Source of the DNA: JAUWOY01 sp034431315
GTDB taxonomy: Bacteria; Chloroflexota; Anaerolineae; VGOG01
NCBI GenBank assembly: GCA_034431315.1
Contig: DAOUDK010000073.1
Location: forward strand, 1 to 64,000
Length of the DNA stretch: 64,000 nucleotides
Direction: 5' to 3'
Under the pieces are notes generated by a model. It was not told the DNA's origin. It did no database searches and was given only the letters and a program-made list of their open reading frames with translations. Position numbers and translations under genes: made by a program. Below are positions 17,243 to 25,015 of the stretch, piece after piece; within the stretch, counting starts at the first letter, position 1, and each line of letters starts with the position of its first letter.

Positions 17243-18928
17243 ATGAAACGAGTTACTACCATCTCTGCAATCAGCCTCATCGTAGGCTTGGCCCTGCTGC
17301 TGGGCTTTGTGCCTGGCGGGGCGTGGCCCACGGCAGCCCAACCGCAACCGGGCCCCTGGGTTGCGCCCGCCTTGGTTGTCCTGAGCGCCCGCCCTGAGCA
17401 GAGTCGAAGGGGTGCCGCGAGGAGGGCCGCTTACCAGCCCCCTTCCGGCTGGCACATTGAGACCGTGGACAGCGAGGGCTGCTGGAGCACCTCCCTGGCC
17501 CTGGATGAGGGAGACTATCCGCACATCAGCTACTACCAGGGAGGCAACGATGCCCTGAAGTATGCCTACCAGGACGCTTCTGGCTGGCACATCGAGACCG
17601 TGGGCAGCGAGGACGGCCTTTTCACTTCCCTGGCCCTGGATCTGGATGGGGACGGGTATCCGCACATCAGCTACTACGACGAGGTCTACGGCGACCTGAA
17701 GTATGCCTACCAGGATGCCTCTGGCTGGCACATCCAGACCGTGGACATGATGGAGTTTGCGGAGACCTTGAGGACCTCCCTGGAACTGGATGGGGGCGGG
17801 TATCCACACATCAGCTACCGTGGCAATGGCCTGAAGTACGCCTACCAGGATGCTTCTGGCTGGCACATCCAGACTGTGGACAGCGAGGAGGCTGTCGGCG
17901 GGTTCACCTCCCTGGACCTGGACGGGGGCGGGTATCCGCACATCAGCTACTACGACGAGGTCAACCTCGCCCTGAAATACGCCTACCGGGACGTCTCTGG
18001 TTGGCACATCGAAACGGTGGACAGCGAGGGATATGTCGGCTCCGACACCTCCCTGGACCTGGATGGGGGCGGGTATCCACACATCAGCTACTACGGCAAC
18101 TACGCCCTGAAGTATGCCTACCAGGATGCCTCTGGCTGGCACATCCAGACCGTGGACAGCGGGGGGGAGGTCGGCCATTTCACCTCCCTGGCCCTGGATG
18201 GCGGCGGGTATCCACACATCAGCTACTTCGACTACACCAACGACGACCTGAAATACGCCTACCAGGACGCTTCTGGTTGGCACATCGAGACCGTGGACAG
18301 CGAGGGGTGGGTCGGCGAGTGGACCTCCCTGGCGCTGGATCGGGACGGGTATCCCCACATCAGCTACCACGACCACACCAGCGGCGACCTGAAGTACGCC
18401 TACTACTCCACCGCGCCGCCGACGCCGACAATTACGCCCACGCCGACACGGACACCGACAGCCTCTCCCACCCCAACGGCGACACCCACACCCACGCCGA
18501 CAGCAACGACCACACCCCACACCATCCGCGTGTTCTTGCCGCTCATCTTGAAACGTTATCCACCCTGCGACCCTTATGAACCTAACGATGCCTCGCCCGG
18601 CTGGGGACCACTGGTCTCAGGCCAGAACTACCAGGCCAAGCTCTGTTGGGGAGACAACGAGGACTGGTATCACTTCACCATCACGAGCCTGGATGACATA
18701 GTCATTGACCTTGACGTGCCCGCTACCGTGGACTACCATACGTGGCTCTACCATGAAAGCGATACCACCAACCCCGTGGGTAGTTCTGCGAACATCGGCA
18801 AAGGCGTTGATGAGCATATAACCCATACTCCTACAACGACGGGAACGTACTACATCCGCATTCGCCCTCGGCACGAAGAGGACCACGATGATGTGAACTC
18901 TTACACCTTGGCGGCAAGTTTCCGGTAG
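17243..18928 (+). CDS. secreted seven-repeat propeller-like protein with PPC domain
   Basis: The 561-residue product has a signal peptide (ISLIVGLALLLGFVPGGAW) and then seven copies of a repeat of about 47 residues running SGWHIETVDSEG ... TSLALD ... GYPHISYYD ... LKYAYQDA. Seven such units suggest a seven-bladed beta-propeller. A TPTPT linker and a VFLPLILK segment follow. The last about 120 residues are a bacterial pre-peptidase C-terminal-like domain (YEPNDASPGWGPL, DWYHFTI, TTGTYYIRI). Ribosome site AAAGGAGGA. It is the third gene of the CHAT-SIR2 operon and acts outside the cell. Residues about 50-60 (ARPEQSRRG) come from a dispersed repeat copy. Function unknown. Confidence 0.8.
   Translation: MKRVTTISAISLIVGLALLLGFVPGGAWPTAAQPQPGPWVAPALVVLSARPEQSRRGAARRAAYQPPSGWHIETVDSEGCWSTSLALDEGDYPHISYYQGGNDALKYAYQDASGWHIETVGSEDGLFTSLALDLDGDGYPHISYYDEVYGDLKYAYQDASGWHIQTVDMMEFAETLRTSLELDGGGYPHISYRGNGLKYAYQDASGWHIQTVDSEEAVGGFTSLDLDGGGYPHISYYDEVNLALKYAYRDVSGWHIETVDSEGYVGSDTSLDLDGGGYPHISYYGNYALKYAYQDASGWHIQTVDSGGEVGHFTSLALDGGGYPHISYFDYTNDDLKYAYQDASGWHIETVDSEGWVGEWTSLALDRDGYPHISYHDHTSGDLKYAYYSTAPPTPTITPTPTRTPTASPTPTATPTPTPTATTTPHTIRVFLPLILKRYPPCDPYEPNDASPGWGPLVSGQNYQAKLCWGDNEDWYHFTITSLDDIVIDLDVPATVDYHTWLYHESDTTNPVGSSANIGKGVDEHITHTPTTTGTYYIRIRPRHEEDHDDVNSYTLAASFR
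17391..17411. repeat. 24-bp element family copy in propeller gene
   Basis: GCCCTGAGCAGAGTCGAAGG, read as RPEQSRRG between the signal peptide and the first repeat. Confidence 0.6.
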
Positions 18929-18986
18929 GGAGTATAGGACAATAACCTGTGGTGGTTCTGCTTACTTCGCAGAAGGAGGCTAACTA

Positions 18987-19508
18987 ATGACCAATTTGCA
19001 TCCTCTCGTCCAACTAGCCAAAGACACCATCGAAAACTACGTCCGCCACGGGAAGACCATCCAGCCACCAGAAGAGTTGACGCCAGAGATGGAGAAGCGG
19101 GCCGGCACCTTCGTCTCCATCCACAAGCACGGGATGCTGCGGGGCTGCATCGGCACCATCGAGCCGACTCAAGACAACGTGGCCCAGGAGGTGATCCAGA
19201 ACGCCATCTCCGCTGCCACTCAGGATCCCCGCTTCCCGCCGATCATGCCGGAGGAGCTGGCCGATCTGGACATCAAAGTGGATGTCCTCGGCGAGCCTGA
19301 GCCGGTGGATGGCCCGGATGAGTTGGATCCCAGGCGCTACGGGGTCATCGTGAAGAGCGCCAGGGATCAGCGAAGGGGGCTCCTCCTGCCGGACCTGGAG
19401 GGAGTGGACACGGTGGAGTACCAGGTGGACGTCGCCCGCCGCAAAGCCGGCATCAGGCCCGACGAGGCGATAGAGCTCTACCGCTTCGAGGTCGTGAGAT
19501 ACACCTGA
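18987..19508 (+). CDS. amrA: AMMECR1-domain protein (AmmeMemoRadiSam system protein A)
   Basis: The 173-residue product is a full-length AMMECR1 domain with the hallmark GCIGTIEPTQ motif (LRGCIGT) and FPPIMPEELADLDIKVDVL. The family is conserved from bacteria to human. Bacterial members often occur with a Memo-like protein and a radical SAM protein, neither of which is here. Its biochemical role is still unclear. A strong Shine-Dalgarno (AAGGAGG) precedes the ATG, 58 bases after the propeller gene, so it may be read from the same transcript. A bidirectional terminator follows. Confidence 0.9.
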   Translation: MTNLHPLVQLAKDTIENYVRHGKTIQPPEELTPEMEKRAGTFVSIHKHGMLRGCIGTIEPTQDNVAQEVIQNAISAATQDPRFPPIMPEELADLDIKVDVLGEPEPVDGPDELDPRRYGVIVKSARDQRRGLLLPDLEGVDTVEYQVDVARRKAGIRPDEAIELYRFEVVRYT

Positions 19509-19541
19509 GCTTCAGCCTTGCGAAGACCCGTCATAAAAAAC

Positions 19542-19572
19542 AACACCCCACGCTTTCAGTGTGGGGTGTTTT
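19542..19572. terminator. bidirectional terminator between amrA and mogA
   Basis: AACACCCCAC and GTGGGGTGTT form a 10-bp stem. T-runs flank both sides (TTTT on the plus strand, six Ts on the minus strand after 19541), serving both convergent genes. Confidence 0.85.
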
Positions 19573-19591
19573 GGTCTGCGTAACCAGCAAC

Positions 19592-20098
19592 TCAACTACC
19601 GTCGCCTTGGTACTCGTGTCCCCCTCTGCCCCCTTTGAGCAACTCGATCCCGTGGGGGATGGCCGGCAAGATAGCCTCCAGGTCCTCCCGCACCGCCTTG
19701 GGGCTGCCTGGCAGGTTGATGATAAGGGTATGGCCTCGGATGCCGGCTACGGCGCGGGAGAGAATAGCGTGGGGCGTGATCTCAAAGCCCTTGGCCCGCA
19801 TGGTCTCAGCCAGTCCCGGCGCTTCCCGCTCGATCACCGCTTTAGTAGCCTCAGGCGTAACGTCCCGTGGCCCGAAGCCCGTCCCCCCGGTGGTGAGGAT
19901 CAGGTCGAGGCCCACCTCGTCGGCCCACACCACCAGCGTGCCTTTGATGATGTCAACTTCATCGGGCACCACCGCCTCTAGTTCCACTTCAGCTCCCAGA
20001 CGCTCGATGGTCATCTCGCGGAGAAGAGGCCCGCTCAAATCCTCCCGCTCCCCTCGATAGCTGCTATCGCTGATGGTTAGGATACCCACAGTGATCAT
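19592..20098 (-). CDS. mogA: molybdopterin adenylyltransferase (MogA/MoaB family)
   Basis: A 168-residue enzyme of the MoCF-binding fold that activates molybdopterin with ATP for metal insertion. Motifs are GILTISDSSYRGEREDLSG at the N-terminus, TTGGTGFGPRDVTPEAT (the TGGTG phosphate loop) and INLPGSPKAVREDLEAI. The start at 20098 (MITVG) is chosen over an upstream in-frame start because it matches the family's N-terminus. It follows acsE by 41 bases on the same strand. Both MogA and the possible Moco riboswitch gene at the left end point to molybdo- or tungstoenzymes in this organism. Confidence 0.9.
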   Translation of the reverse strand: MITVGILTISDSSYRGEREDLSGPLLREMTIERLGAEVELEAVVPDEVDIIKGTLVVWADEVGLDLILTTGGTGFGPRDVTPEATKAVIEREAPGLAETMRAKGFEITPHAILSRAVAGIRGHTLIINLPGSPKAVREDLEAILPAIPHGIELLKGGRGGHEYQGDGS

Positions 20099-20139
20099 AG
20101 AAAGCCTCCATCCGATTATCCGTTGTTTATCCGGCTCCC

Positions 20140-21069
20140 TCACATCCTCAAGTAGGAGTCAGCGAAGATGACCTCGTTGTTCAGGATTTGAAGCGTCTTG
20201 TAAATCGCCGCCTGTTCGGGGTCTCCCATGTCCACCAGAGATGGGTCCAGTTCCTCCATGGCTGCGGTGGCGTCGTAGAGGTTGACCAGGAGCTGGCCCA
20301 CCGCGGTGCTGGTGTCCCGCTCCTCGACGATGCGGATCACCTCGTTCTGAGCCTCGTCCAGGGGGTCGGCGATGGCCGAGTCGAGCCCCGCGGCCAGGAG
20401 CATCACCAGAAAAGTTCGGTTGATCAGGCTGCGGTTCTCGTGCGGCACGCCGTTGGACACGTTGGACAGGCCCACCACGGTCATGGGCGGCGGATCGCTG
20501 AGGATTTTGAACATGCGAATCGCGTTCAGGTTTTCCGCAGCATGATCTTGCATCCCCTTGACCGTCATCACCAGCGGATCGAGATACACGTTCTCCATGG
20601 GGACTCCCAGCTCCATGGCCTTGGGCAAAATGACCTCCATGGCCAACTGCACCCGGCCGTCGGCTGTGGCGGGGATGCTCTTCACCATGGTGAGGGCGAT
20701 GATCTTGGAGCCGTACTCTGCCGCCAGAGGCATGGTCGCCTCCAACCGCTCAGGATCGGCCGAAGTGGAGTTGATCAGGGCCTCAATGCCCAACTCCTGA
20801 CATCGTTTCAGGCCAGCTTCGATGGCCGCCGCGTTAGTGGTGTCCAGGGATAGGGCCGCGTTGGGAGCCACCTCGTGGATGGCCTCGACCAGCCAGGGCA
20901 TGACCTCGTGCCCATCCTTCTTACGCCGTCCGATGTTGAGGTCTACCATCTGAGCTCCTCGCTCGACCTGCATCTTGGCCATTTCCTGGAGAGGCTTGGC
21001 ATCCCTCTCACCTACGGCCTTCTTAACCACGTTGGATATGATCTGGATGTTCTCGCCAATGATGTACAC
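20140..21069 (-). CDS. acsE: methyltetrahydrofolate:corrinoid/iron-sulfur protein methyltransferase
   Basis: AcsE moves the methyl group from methyl-THF to the cobalt of the corrinoid iron-sulfur protein, the last step of the methyl branch of the Wood-Ljungdahl pathway. It is a TIM barrel of the dihydropteroate-synthase type: GENIQIISNVVKKAVGERD at the start, MVDLNIGRR, LSLDTTNAAAIEAGL, INSTSADPERLE and VGLSNVSNGVPHENR. The start is GTG at 21069, about 7 bases after GGAGGATAC; an upstream in-frame start would add only repeat-derived residues. The product is 309 residues. Its partners acsV, acsC and acsD lie upstream on the same strand. Confidence 0.93.
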   Translation of the reverse strand: MYIIGENIQIISNVVKKAVGERDAKPLQEMAKMQVERGAQMVDLNIGRRKKDGHEVMPWLVEAIHEVAPNAALSLDTTNAAAIEAGLKRCQELGIEALINSTSADPERLEATMPLAAEYGSKIIALTMVKSIPATADGRVQLAMEVILPKAMELGVPMENVYLDPLVMTVKGMQDHAAENLNAIRMFKILSDPPPMTVVGLSNVSNGVPHENRSLINRTFLVMLLAAGLDSAIADPLDEAQNEVIRIVEERDTSTAVGQLLVNLYDATAAMEELDPSLVDMGDPEQAAIYKTLQILNNEVIFADSYLRM

Positions 21070-21084
21070 CTTGTATCCTCCTTC

Positions 21085-21158
21085 TTTGTTGGATGTTGAA
21101 AATTGGATGTTGGAGGTTGGAACGTCCAACATCCAATTTCTAATCTCTAATTTCTAAT
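21085..21158. repeat. 7-bp-period tract between acsV and acsE
   Basis: TTGGATGTTGGAGGTTGG, then TCCAACATCCAA (a hairpin), then TCTAATCTCTAATTTCTAAT. Same make-up as the tracts between the other Wood-Ljungdahl genes. The left end also encodes the last residues of acsV (LEIRD). Confidence 0.6.
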
Positions 21159-23146
21159 TCCCCAGCCTCCAGCAGCCTGACCACCGAGGGGAAGCTGGCC
21201 AAGTCGGTGTTAGGCAGGAAGAGGGCTTTGGTGAACTCGTCCATGAAGGTGTTGTCGGCCGATAGCTCCAGGTAGGTCATCCTGCTGGCGATGTCCATCA
21301 CCTCCTGGCGCATATCGGGACACAGGAGAGCCGTGTAGGCTCCCAGGGCCGAGGTGTTGCCCAGATACTTGAAGCGTTCCCAGGGCATGTCGGGCAGCAG
21401 TCCGATCTGGATGGCCTTCTCCACGTTGATGTATTTGCCAAAGGCGCCGCCGATGAGCACCTGCTCCACCTCGGCCAACTCCAGCCCCACGCTGCGGGTC
21501 AACACCGAGAAACCAGCGTAAATAGCCGCCTTAGCTCGGATCAGGTTGGCGATGTCCACCTCGGTTATCACCACGTCCCTGCGCCCCCCCTTCATCCCCC
21601 CCAACCCTTCGACAAGCTCAGGACACCGCTTTGGGGGGGAAAGAGGGGGAGCGTCGGCCCAGGCGACCACGTACTCAGGGCCGTGTTCACCAATGCGCAC
21701 CCTCGGGGTGTCCAGACTTTGATTGATCTTGCCGCCCTTGTCAATGACCCCGGTGATGAACATCTCCGCCAGCAGCGAGATCATCCCTGAGCCGCAGATG
21801 CCCCGTGGAGGCACGTCGCCAATGACTCGGAGCGTAGGTTCGTAGGTTTGGGTGTTGATCCAAACTTCTTCGATGGCTCCCATGGTGGCCCTCATCCCTG
21901 ACTGCACCCCGGCACCCTCGAAGGCTGGCCCAGCCGAACAGGCGCAGGACAGAAGCCAATCAAAGTTGCCTAACACTATCTCGCCATTGGTGCCCACATC
22001 AATGAACAGAGTCAACTCCTCTGTCTGATACATGAGGGAGCCGAGAACACCAGCCGTAGTGTCAGCTCCCACGTAAGCGCCCACGCCGGGCAGGCAGTCT
22101 ACCGTGGCTTCGGGATTGATATGCAGCCCTAGTTCATACGCCTTCACGGGCAGGGGGTGGTTGACGGTGGGTACGTAGGGTTCCAGGCGGATGGACTCCG
22201 GCCAGAGGCCCAGGAAGAGGTGGATCATGGTGGGGTTGCCGGCCACCGTCATCTTGTCAATCTCCGCCGCGTCTATCCCGTTGCGCTCAACCAGCTCCTC
22301 TATGCGTCCGTTTATGGTCTGCACCACCAGGCGCTGCAAATGGCCCAGCCCCCCCTCCTGCTTGGTGGCGTAGATGATGCGGGAGATGATGTCCTCACCA
22401 CAGGAGATCTGGGCGTTGTATTCCGCGGCCGTGTCCACCACCTCGCTGGTTAAGAGGTTCACCAGGTAGACCACGTTGGAGGTGGTGCCGATGTCCACCG
22501 CCAGGGCCCAGGAGCTCGCCGTGCGGTCGCCGGGACGCAGGTCAATGAGACGAGGAGGCCCATCGGGGGAGGCCCAGGTGCCCATATCCAGGACGGCGGT
22601 CACCCGCCAGTCGGCATCCCGCAGGGTGCGGGCCAGCTTCTTGATCATGGGCAGGTCGGCCACCAGCCCTCTGATGCCGTGCTGACGGGCCAACTCTCTC
22701 TTGAGACGCTCGAAGTCGGTGGTGTTATCAGCCAGGCTGGGCGGCTCGATCTCCAGGTAGAAGGAGCGGACGGGGTTCTTCCGCCAGTCACATTCCACCG
22801 GCAGAGTGATGACCTTCTTGGCCTCCTTCTCGCTGGGCAGATTGCGAAGGATCACCTCCTGCGGCGGTATGAAGACCGTCAGATCGCTCTGGACGACGGT
22901 CTGGCAGGCCAGAGCGTAGCCCTGCTCCAGCTCCGTTTGGGAGAGGCGGCTGATGGAGCGACGCTTGACCTGTCCTTCTTCGACCACCACTTTGCAGCGC
23001 CCACAGCGTCCCTGGCCGCCGCAGGGCAGGTTGAGTTCCAGCCCGGCCCCTTCGATGGCATCGGACAGCAGTGCGCCGGCTTCGACCTCTATTCGATTGC
23101 CCGAGGGCTTGAGAGTGACGTGGTACGTGTCTTTCGGTTTGTTCAT
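21140..23146 (-). CDS. acsV: corrinoid protein reductive activator, ferredoxin-ASKHA type
   Basis: This 668-residue protein matches the reductive activators of corrinoid iron-sulfur proteins (AcsV/RACo type), which return accidentally oxidised Co(II) to Co(I) with ATP. The N-terminal [2Fe-2S] domain has C42, C48, C51 and C81. After a linker comes the ASKHA ATPase part with ALAVDIGTTSNVVYLVN, FIDVGTNGEIVL, PRGICGSGMISLLAEM and LIGGAFGKYINVEKA. A stretch of about 22 residues near 515-540 (PLSPPKRCPELVEGLGGMKG) is encoded by two nested dispersed repeats and interrupts an otherwise conserved region. It lies between PAP2 and acsE. Confidence 0.9.
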   Translation of the reverse strand: MNKPKDTYHVTLKPSGNRIEVEAGALLSDAIEGAGLELNLPCGGQGRCGRCKVVVEEGQVKRRSISRLSQTELEQGYALACQTVVQSDLTVFIPPQEVILRNLPSEKEAKKVITLPVECDWRKNPVRSFYLEIEPPSLADNTTDFERLKRELARQHGIRGLVADLPMIKKLARTLRDADWRVTAVLDMGTWASPDGPPRLIDLRPGDRTASSWALAVDIGTTSNVVYLVNLLTSEVVDTAAEYNAQISCGEDIISRIIYATKQEGGLGHLQRLVVQTINGRIEELVERNGIDAAEIDKMTVAGNPTMIHLFLGLWPESIRLEPYVPTVNHPLPVKAYELGLHINPEATVDCLPGVGAYVGADTTAGVLGSLMYQTEELTLFIDVGTNGEIVLGNFDWLLSCACSAGPAFEGAGVQSGMRATMGAIEEVWINTQTYEPTLRVIGDVPPRGICGSGMISLLAEMFITGVIDKGGKINQSLDTPRVRIGEHGPEYVVAWADAPPLSPPKRCPELVEGLGGMKGGRRDVVITEVDIANLIRAKAAIYAGFSVLTRSVGLELAEVEQVLIGGAFGKYINVEKAIQIGLLPDMPWERFKYLGNTSALGAYTALLCPDMRQEVMDIASRMTYLELSADNTFMDEFTKALFLPNTDLASFPSVVRLLEAGELEIRD
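21584..21651. repeat. C/G hairpin element with a 24-bp element nested in its loop
   Basis: The arms CCCCCCCTTCATCCCCCCC and GGGGGGGAAAGAGGGG match the simple copy at 10017-10058. Between AAC and TTT of the loop sits a 24-bp copy at about 21606-21629 (CCTTCGACAAGCTCAGGA and six more bases). The whole is read in frame within acsV. Confidence 0.75.
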
Positions 23147-23218
23147 CGTACTAAATGATACTATCGAGAAGGCGAAAAGTCAAGGCCCGACCGCGATCTC
23201 GGTCAGAAGCACGCGGTC

Positions 23219-23241
23219 GCCTCCCGATTTCAGTGGGAGGC
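23219..23241. other. hairpin downstream of the PAP2 gene
   Basis: GCCTCCC-gatttcagt-GGGAGGC, next to a second stem GACCGCG/CGCGGTC. No T-run follows on the minus strand, so it may be an RNA-stabilising hairpin rather than a terminator. Confidence 0.35.
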
Positions 23242-23264
23242 ACCTCCGCTGGGATTTGCTGAGG

Positions 23265-23843
23265 CTAGGCCAGGTAGAGTCTACGCCCCATCCTGATTAT
23301 CAGGTTTATCACGGGATCAACGAAGCCGCCTTTCCTCACCACGAGGTAGGCAGATAGAGCACCGAGCAGCGCTCCAGCTATGACGTCCAAGGGGTAATGC
23401 ACGCCGCAGTAGATGCGGGACAGACCAAACAGCGTGGCCAGCACGAGGAGCAAAGCCCCTAGCCGGCGATTGTATAGCCATAAGGCGGTAGCCACGGAAA
23501 ACCCAACAACGGCGGAGTTGCTGGGAAAGGATGAATCCGTGGGGTGATAGAAGAGCAGATTGACTTCGTGGCTGTCGAAGGGGCGCGGGCGAAAGTAGAC
23601 CAGATTGCACAGCTTCAAGATGATGTTAGCGACAAACAATGTTATGAGAGCATGGAGTATGGCCCTTTGATTTCGTTCCCTTTGGTCCCGATCCTGGCCT
23701 TCGAACCAGAAGATCACCAGGATCAAAGACATTATCGTAGTCAGAAAATACTCGTTGACCAACAAGCGCACCAGGCCATCCAGAAGAGCATTATGGCCAG
23801 CCAGGTTATTGATCAACTGAAACAACTGAAGATCGAAAGACAT
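23265..23843 (-). CDS. PAP2-family membrane phosphatase
   Basis: A 192-residue multipass protein of the type-2 phosphatidic acid phosphatase family. Such enzymes often remove a phosphate from undecaprenyl diphosphate or lipid phosphates at the outer face of the membrane. Motif 1 is KLCNLVYFRPRP (KX6RP) and motif 3 is SRIYCGVHYPLD (SRX5HX3D). Motif 2 reads SSFPSNSA, where the usual His of PSGH/PSNH is replaced by Ser, so activity may differ. It starts 2 bases after the hydrolase gene's stop. Its link to the Wood-Ljungdahl genes around it is unclear. Confidence 0.82.
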   Translation of the reverse strand: MSFDLQLFQLINNLAGHNALLDGLVRLLVNEYFLTTIMSLILVIFWFEGQDRDQRERNQRAILHALITLFVANIILKLCNLVYFRPRPFDSHEVNLLFYHPTDSSFPSNSAVVGFSVATALWLYNRRLGALLLVLATLFGLSRIYCGVHYPLDVIAGALLGALSAYLVVRKGGFVDPVINLIIRMGRRLYLA

Positions 23844-23844
23844 G

Positions 23845-24903
23845 TTACAGATTCTCTTTGAACCAACGGGCCACCAGGGCGGATGTTGCTGGACTACGAG
23901 GCAAGCTGAGGTGTCCCTCTCCGGGCAGTGATTTCAGACTGCCTCGCGCCATTTCCTCACCGACGGTTACGCGGGCCATCTTGACGGAGGTTATGTCGTC
24001 CTGGTCGCCATAAATCAGAAGCCACGGACGGTCACCTAATTTACTGATCGAATCCAGCGGGGCCAACTCAGCCACCAGTTCTCCTCGCTTCCGAAAACCG
24101 GCCCAGCGGAGGGCCTCCAGGTAGGACATTTCCTTCAGGATGCTCAGCCCCGGCCTGGTATTGGCCTGGATTAGGAAAGGAGCCAGAGCCAGCACCGCCA
24201 CGATCTGTTGATCGGTCCCGGCAGACCGGATGGCCAGATCGCCACCCAGGCCCATTCCCAGCACGCCGATGCGCTCAGGGTTGACCTCATCCCGCCGCGT
24301 CAGATAGGCCACCGCGCTGGGCAGTAGACCCAGCATCGCGGGATAACGAATCTCCTTTTCTGGGCCCCAATCTATGGCCAGGACGATGAAGCCTTCATCA
24401 ACCAGGTCGGCCACTATGGGATGCGGGGAGAGGGTTCCTTCGGAAGGGCTGGGCAGGGCACAGATGGCTGCCCTGGGCTCGCCCGCGTCTTCTGACAGGT
24501 AGAGCGTTCCCCGCAATTGTTGCCAGGAGACAGCTTCGCGACGAAGGCGACCATCGGCCTTCAGATCAGACCTCTCTCGATGTTGGATCCCGTGGAAAAC
24601 AGAGGAAACGAGCAGCGTGACGGCCACGGCGCAAACCACGGCCGCCCCAAAGAGGAGCACCAGTTCGAATCCGGCCAGGCCGGGGTCGAAGACTTCCGGT
24701 GTAGCGGCGAAGAACCAAACGAAGCCTCCCACGATGAGGACTATGGCCAACAGGTAACCCCAGGCAGGCTTCCTGGCACTTCCTATCAAGGTAAGGCCAA
24801 CCAGTCTGTGACGGGCGGCAACGAACTGCAAAGCCCCCACGATAGTGAGGAAAGCCAGGAGGAAATAGTTTATGGCCAGATGGGGAGATATGAAATGCAG
24901 CAC
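23845..24903 (-). CDS. membrane protein with alpha/beta-hydrolase domain
   Basis: From GTG at 24903 the 352-residue product has about three membrane helices (INYFLLAFLTIVGALQFVA, WGYLLAIVLIVGGFVWFF, LVLLFGAAVVCAVAVTLLV) and a C-terminal alpha/beta-hydrolase fold. The nucleophile-elbow position reads GMGLGG rather than GxSxG, so the usual Ser is absent, although a GDQDD acid and a GEGH histidine remain. It may be a non-hydrolytic member or use another residue. An earlier in-frame start at 24963 would add residues from a repeat tract and is not preferred. PAP2 follows immediately. Confidence 0.7.
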   Translation of the reverse strand: MLHFISPHLAINYFLLAFLTIVGALQFVAARHRLVGLTLIGSARKPAWGYLLAIVLIVGGFVWFFAATPEVFDPGLAGFELVLLFGAAVVCAVAVTLLVSSVFHGIQHRERSDLKADGRLRREAVSWQQLRGTLYLSEDAGEPRAAICALPSPSEGTLSPHPIVADLVDEGFIVLAIDWGPEKEIRYPAMLGLLPSAVAYLTRRDEVNPERIGVLGMGLGGDLAIRSAGTDQQIVAVLALAPFLIQANTRPGLSILKEMSYLEALRWAGFRKRGELVAELAPLDSISKLGDRPWLLIYGDQDDITSVKMARVTVGEEMARGSLKSLPGEGHLSLPRSPATSALVARWFKENL

Positions 24904-24935
24904 GCAATGTACCTCTTGACGCAGCGGATAAACAA

Positions 24936-24974
24936 CGGATAAGCGGATGTGGGCTTCTTGCATCCGCTTATCCG
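24936..24974. repeat. TTATCCGC-repeat hairpin between acsC and hydrolase gene
   Basis: CGGATAAGCGGATG (24936-24949) and CATCCGCTTATCCG (24961-24974) form a perfect 14-bp stem with an 11-base loop; further CGCTTATCCG units follow. It could stall or terminate transcription after acsC, but no T-run is present. Confidence 0.55.
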
Positions 24975-25015
24975 CTTATCCGCTGCCTATCCGTTGCTCC
25001 TGACTATCCGACCGC

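Noticed and set aside
16500..18520. Long minus-strand open frames (241 and 544 codons) opposite the Thr/Pro stalk and propeller genes
   Set aside because: Their GVGVGG- and DVPAR-type repeats are just the complement of the plus-strand repeats; no ribosome sites, and the plus-strand products have signal peptide and domain support.
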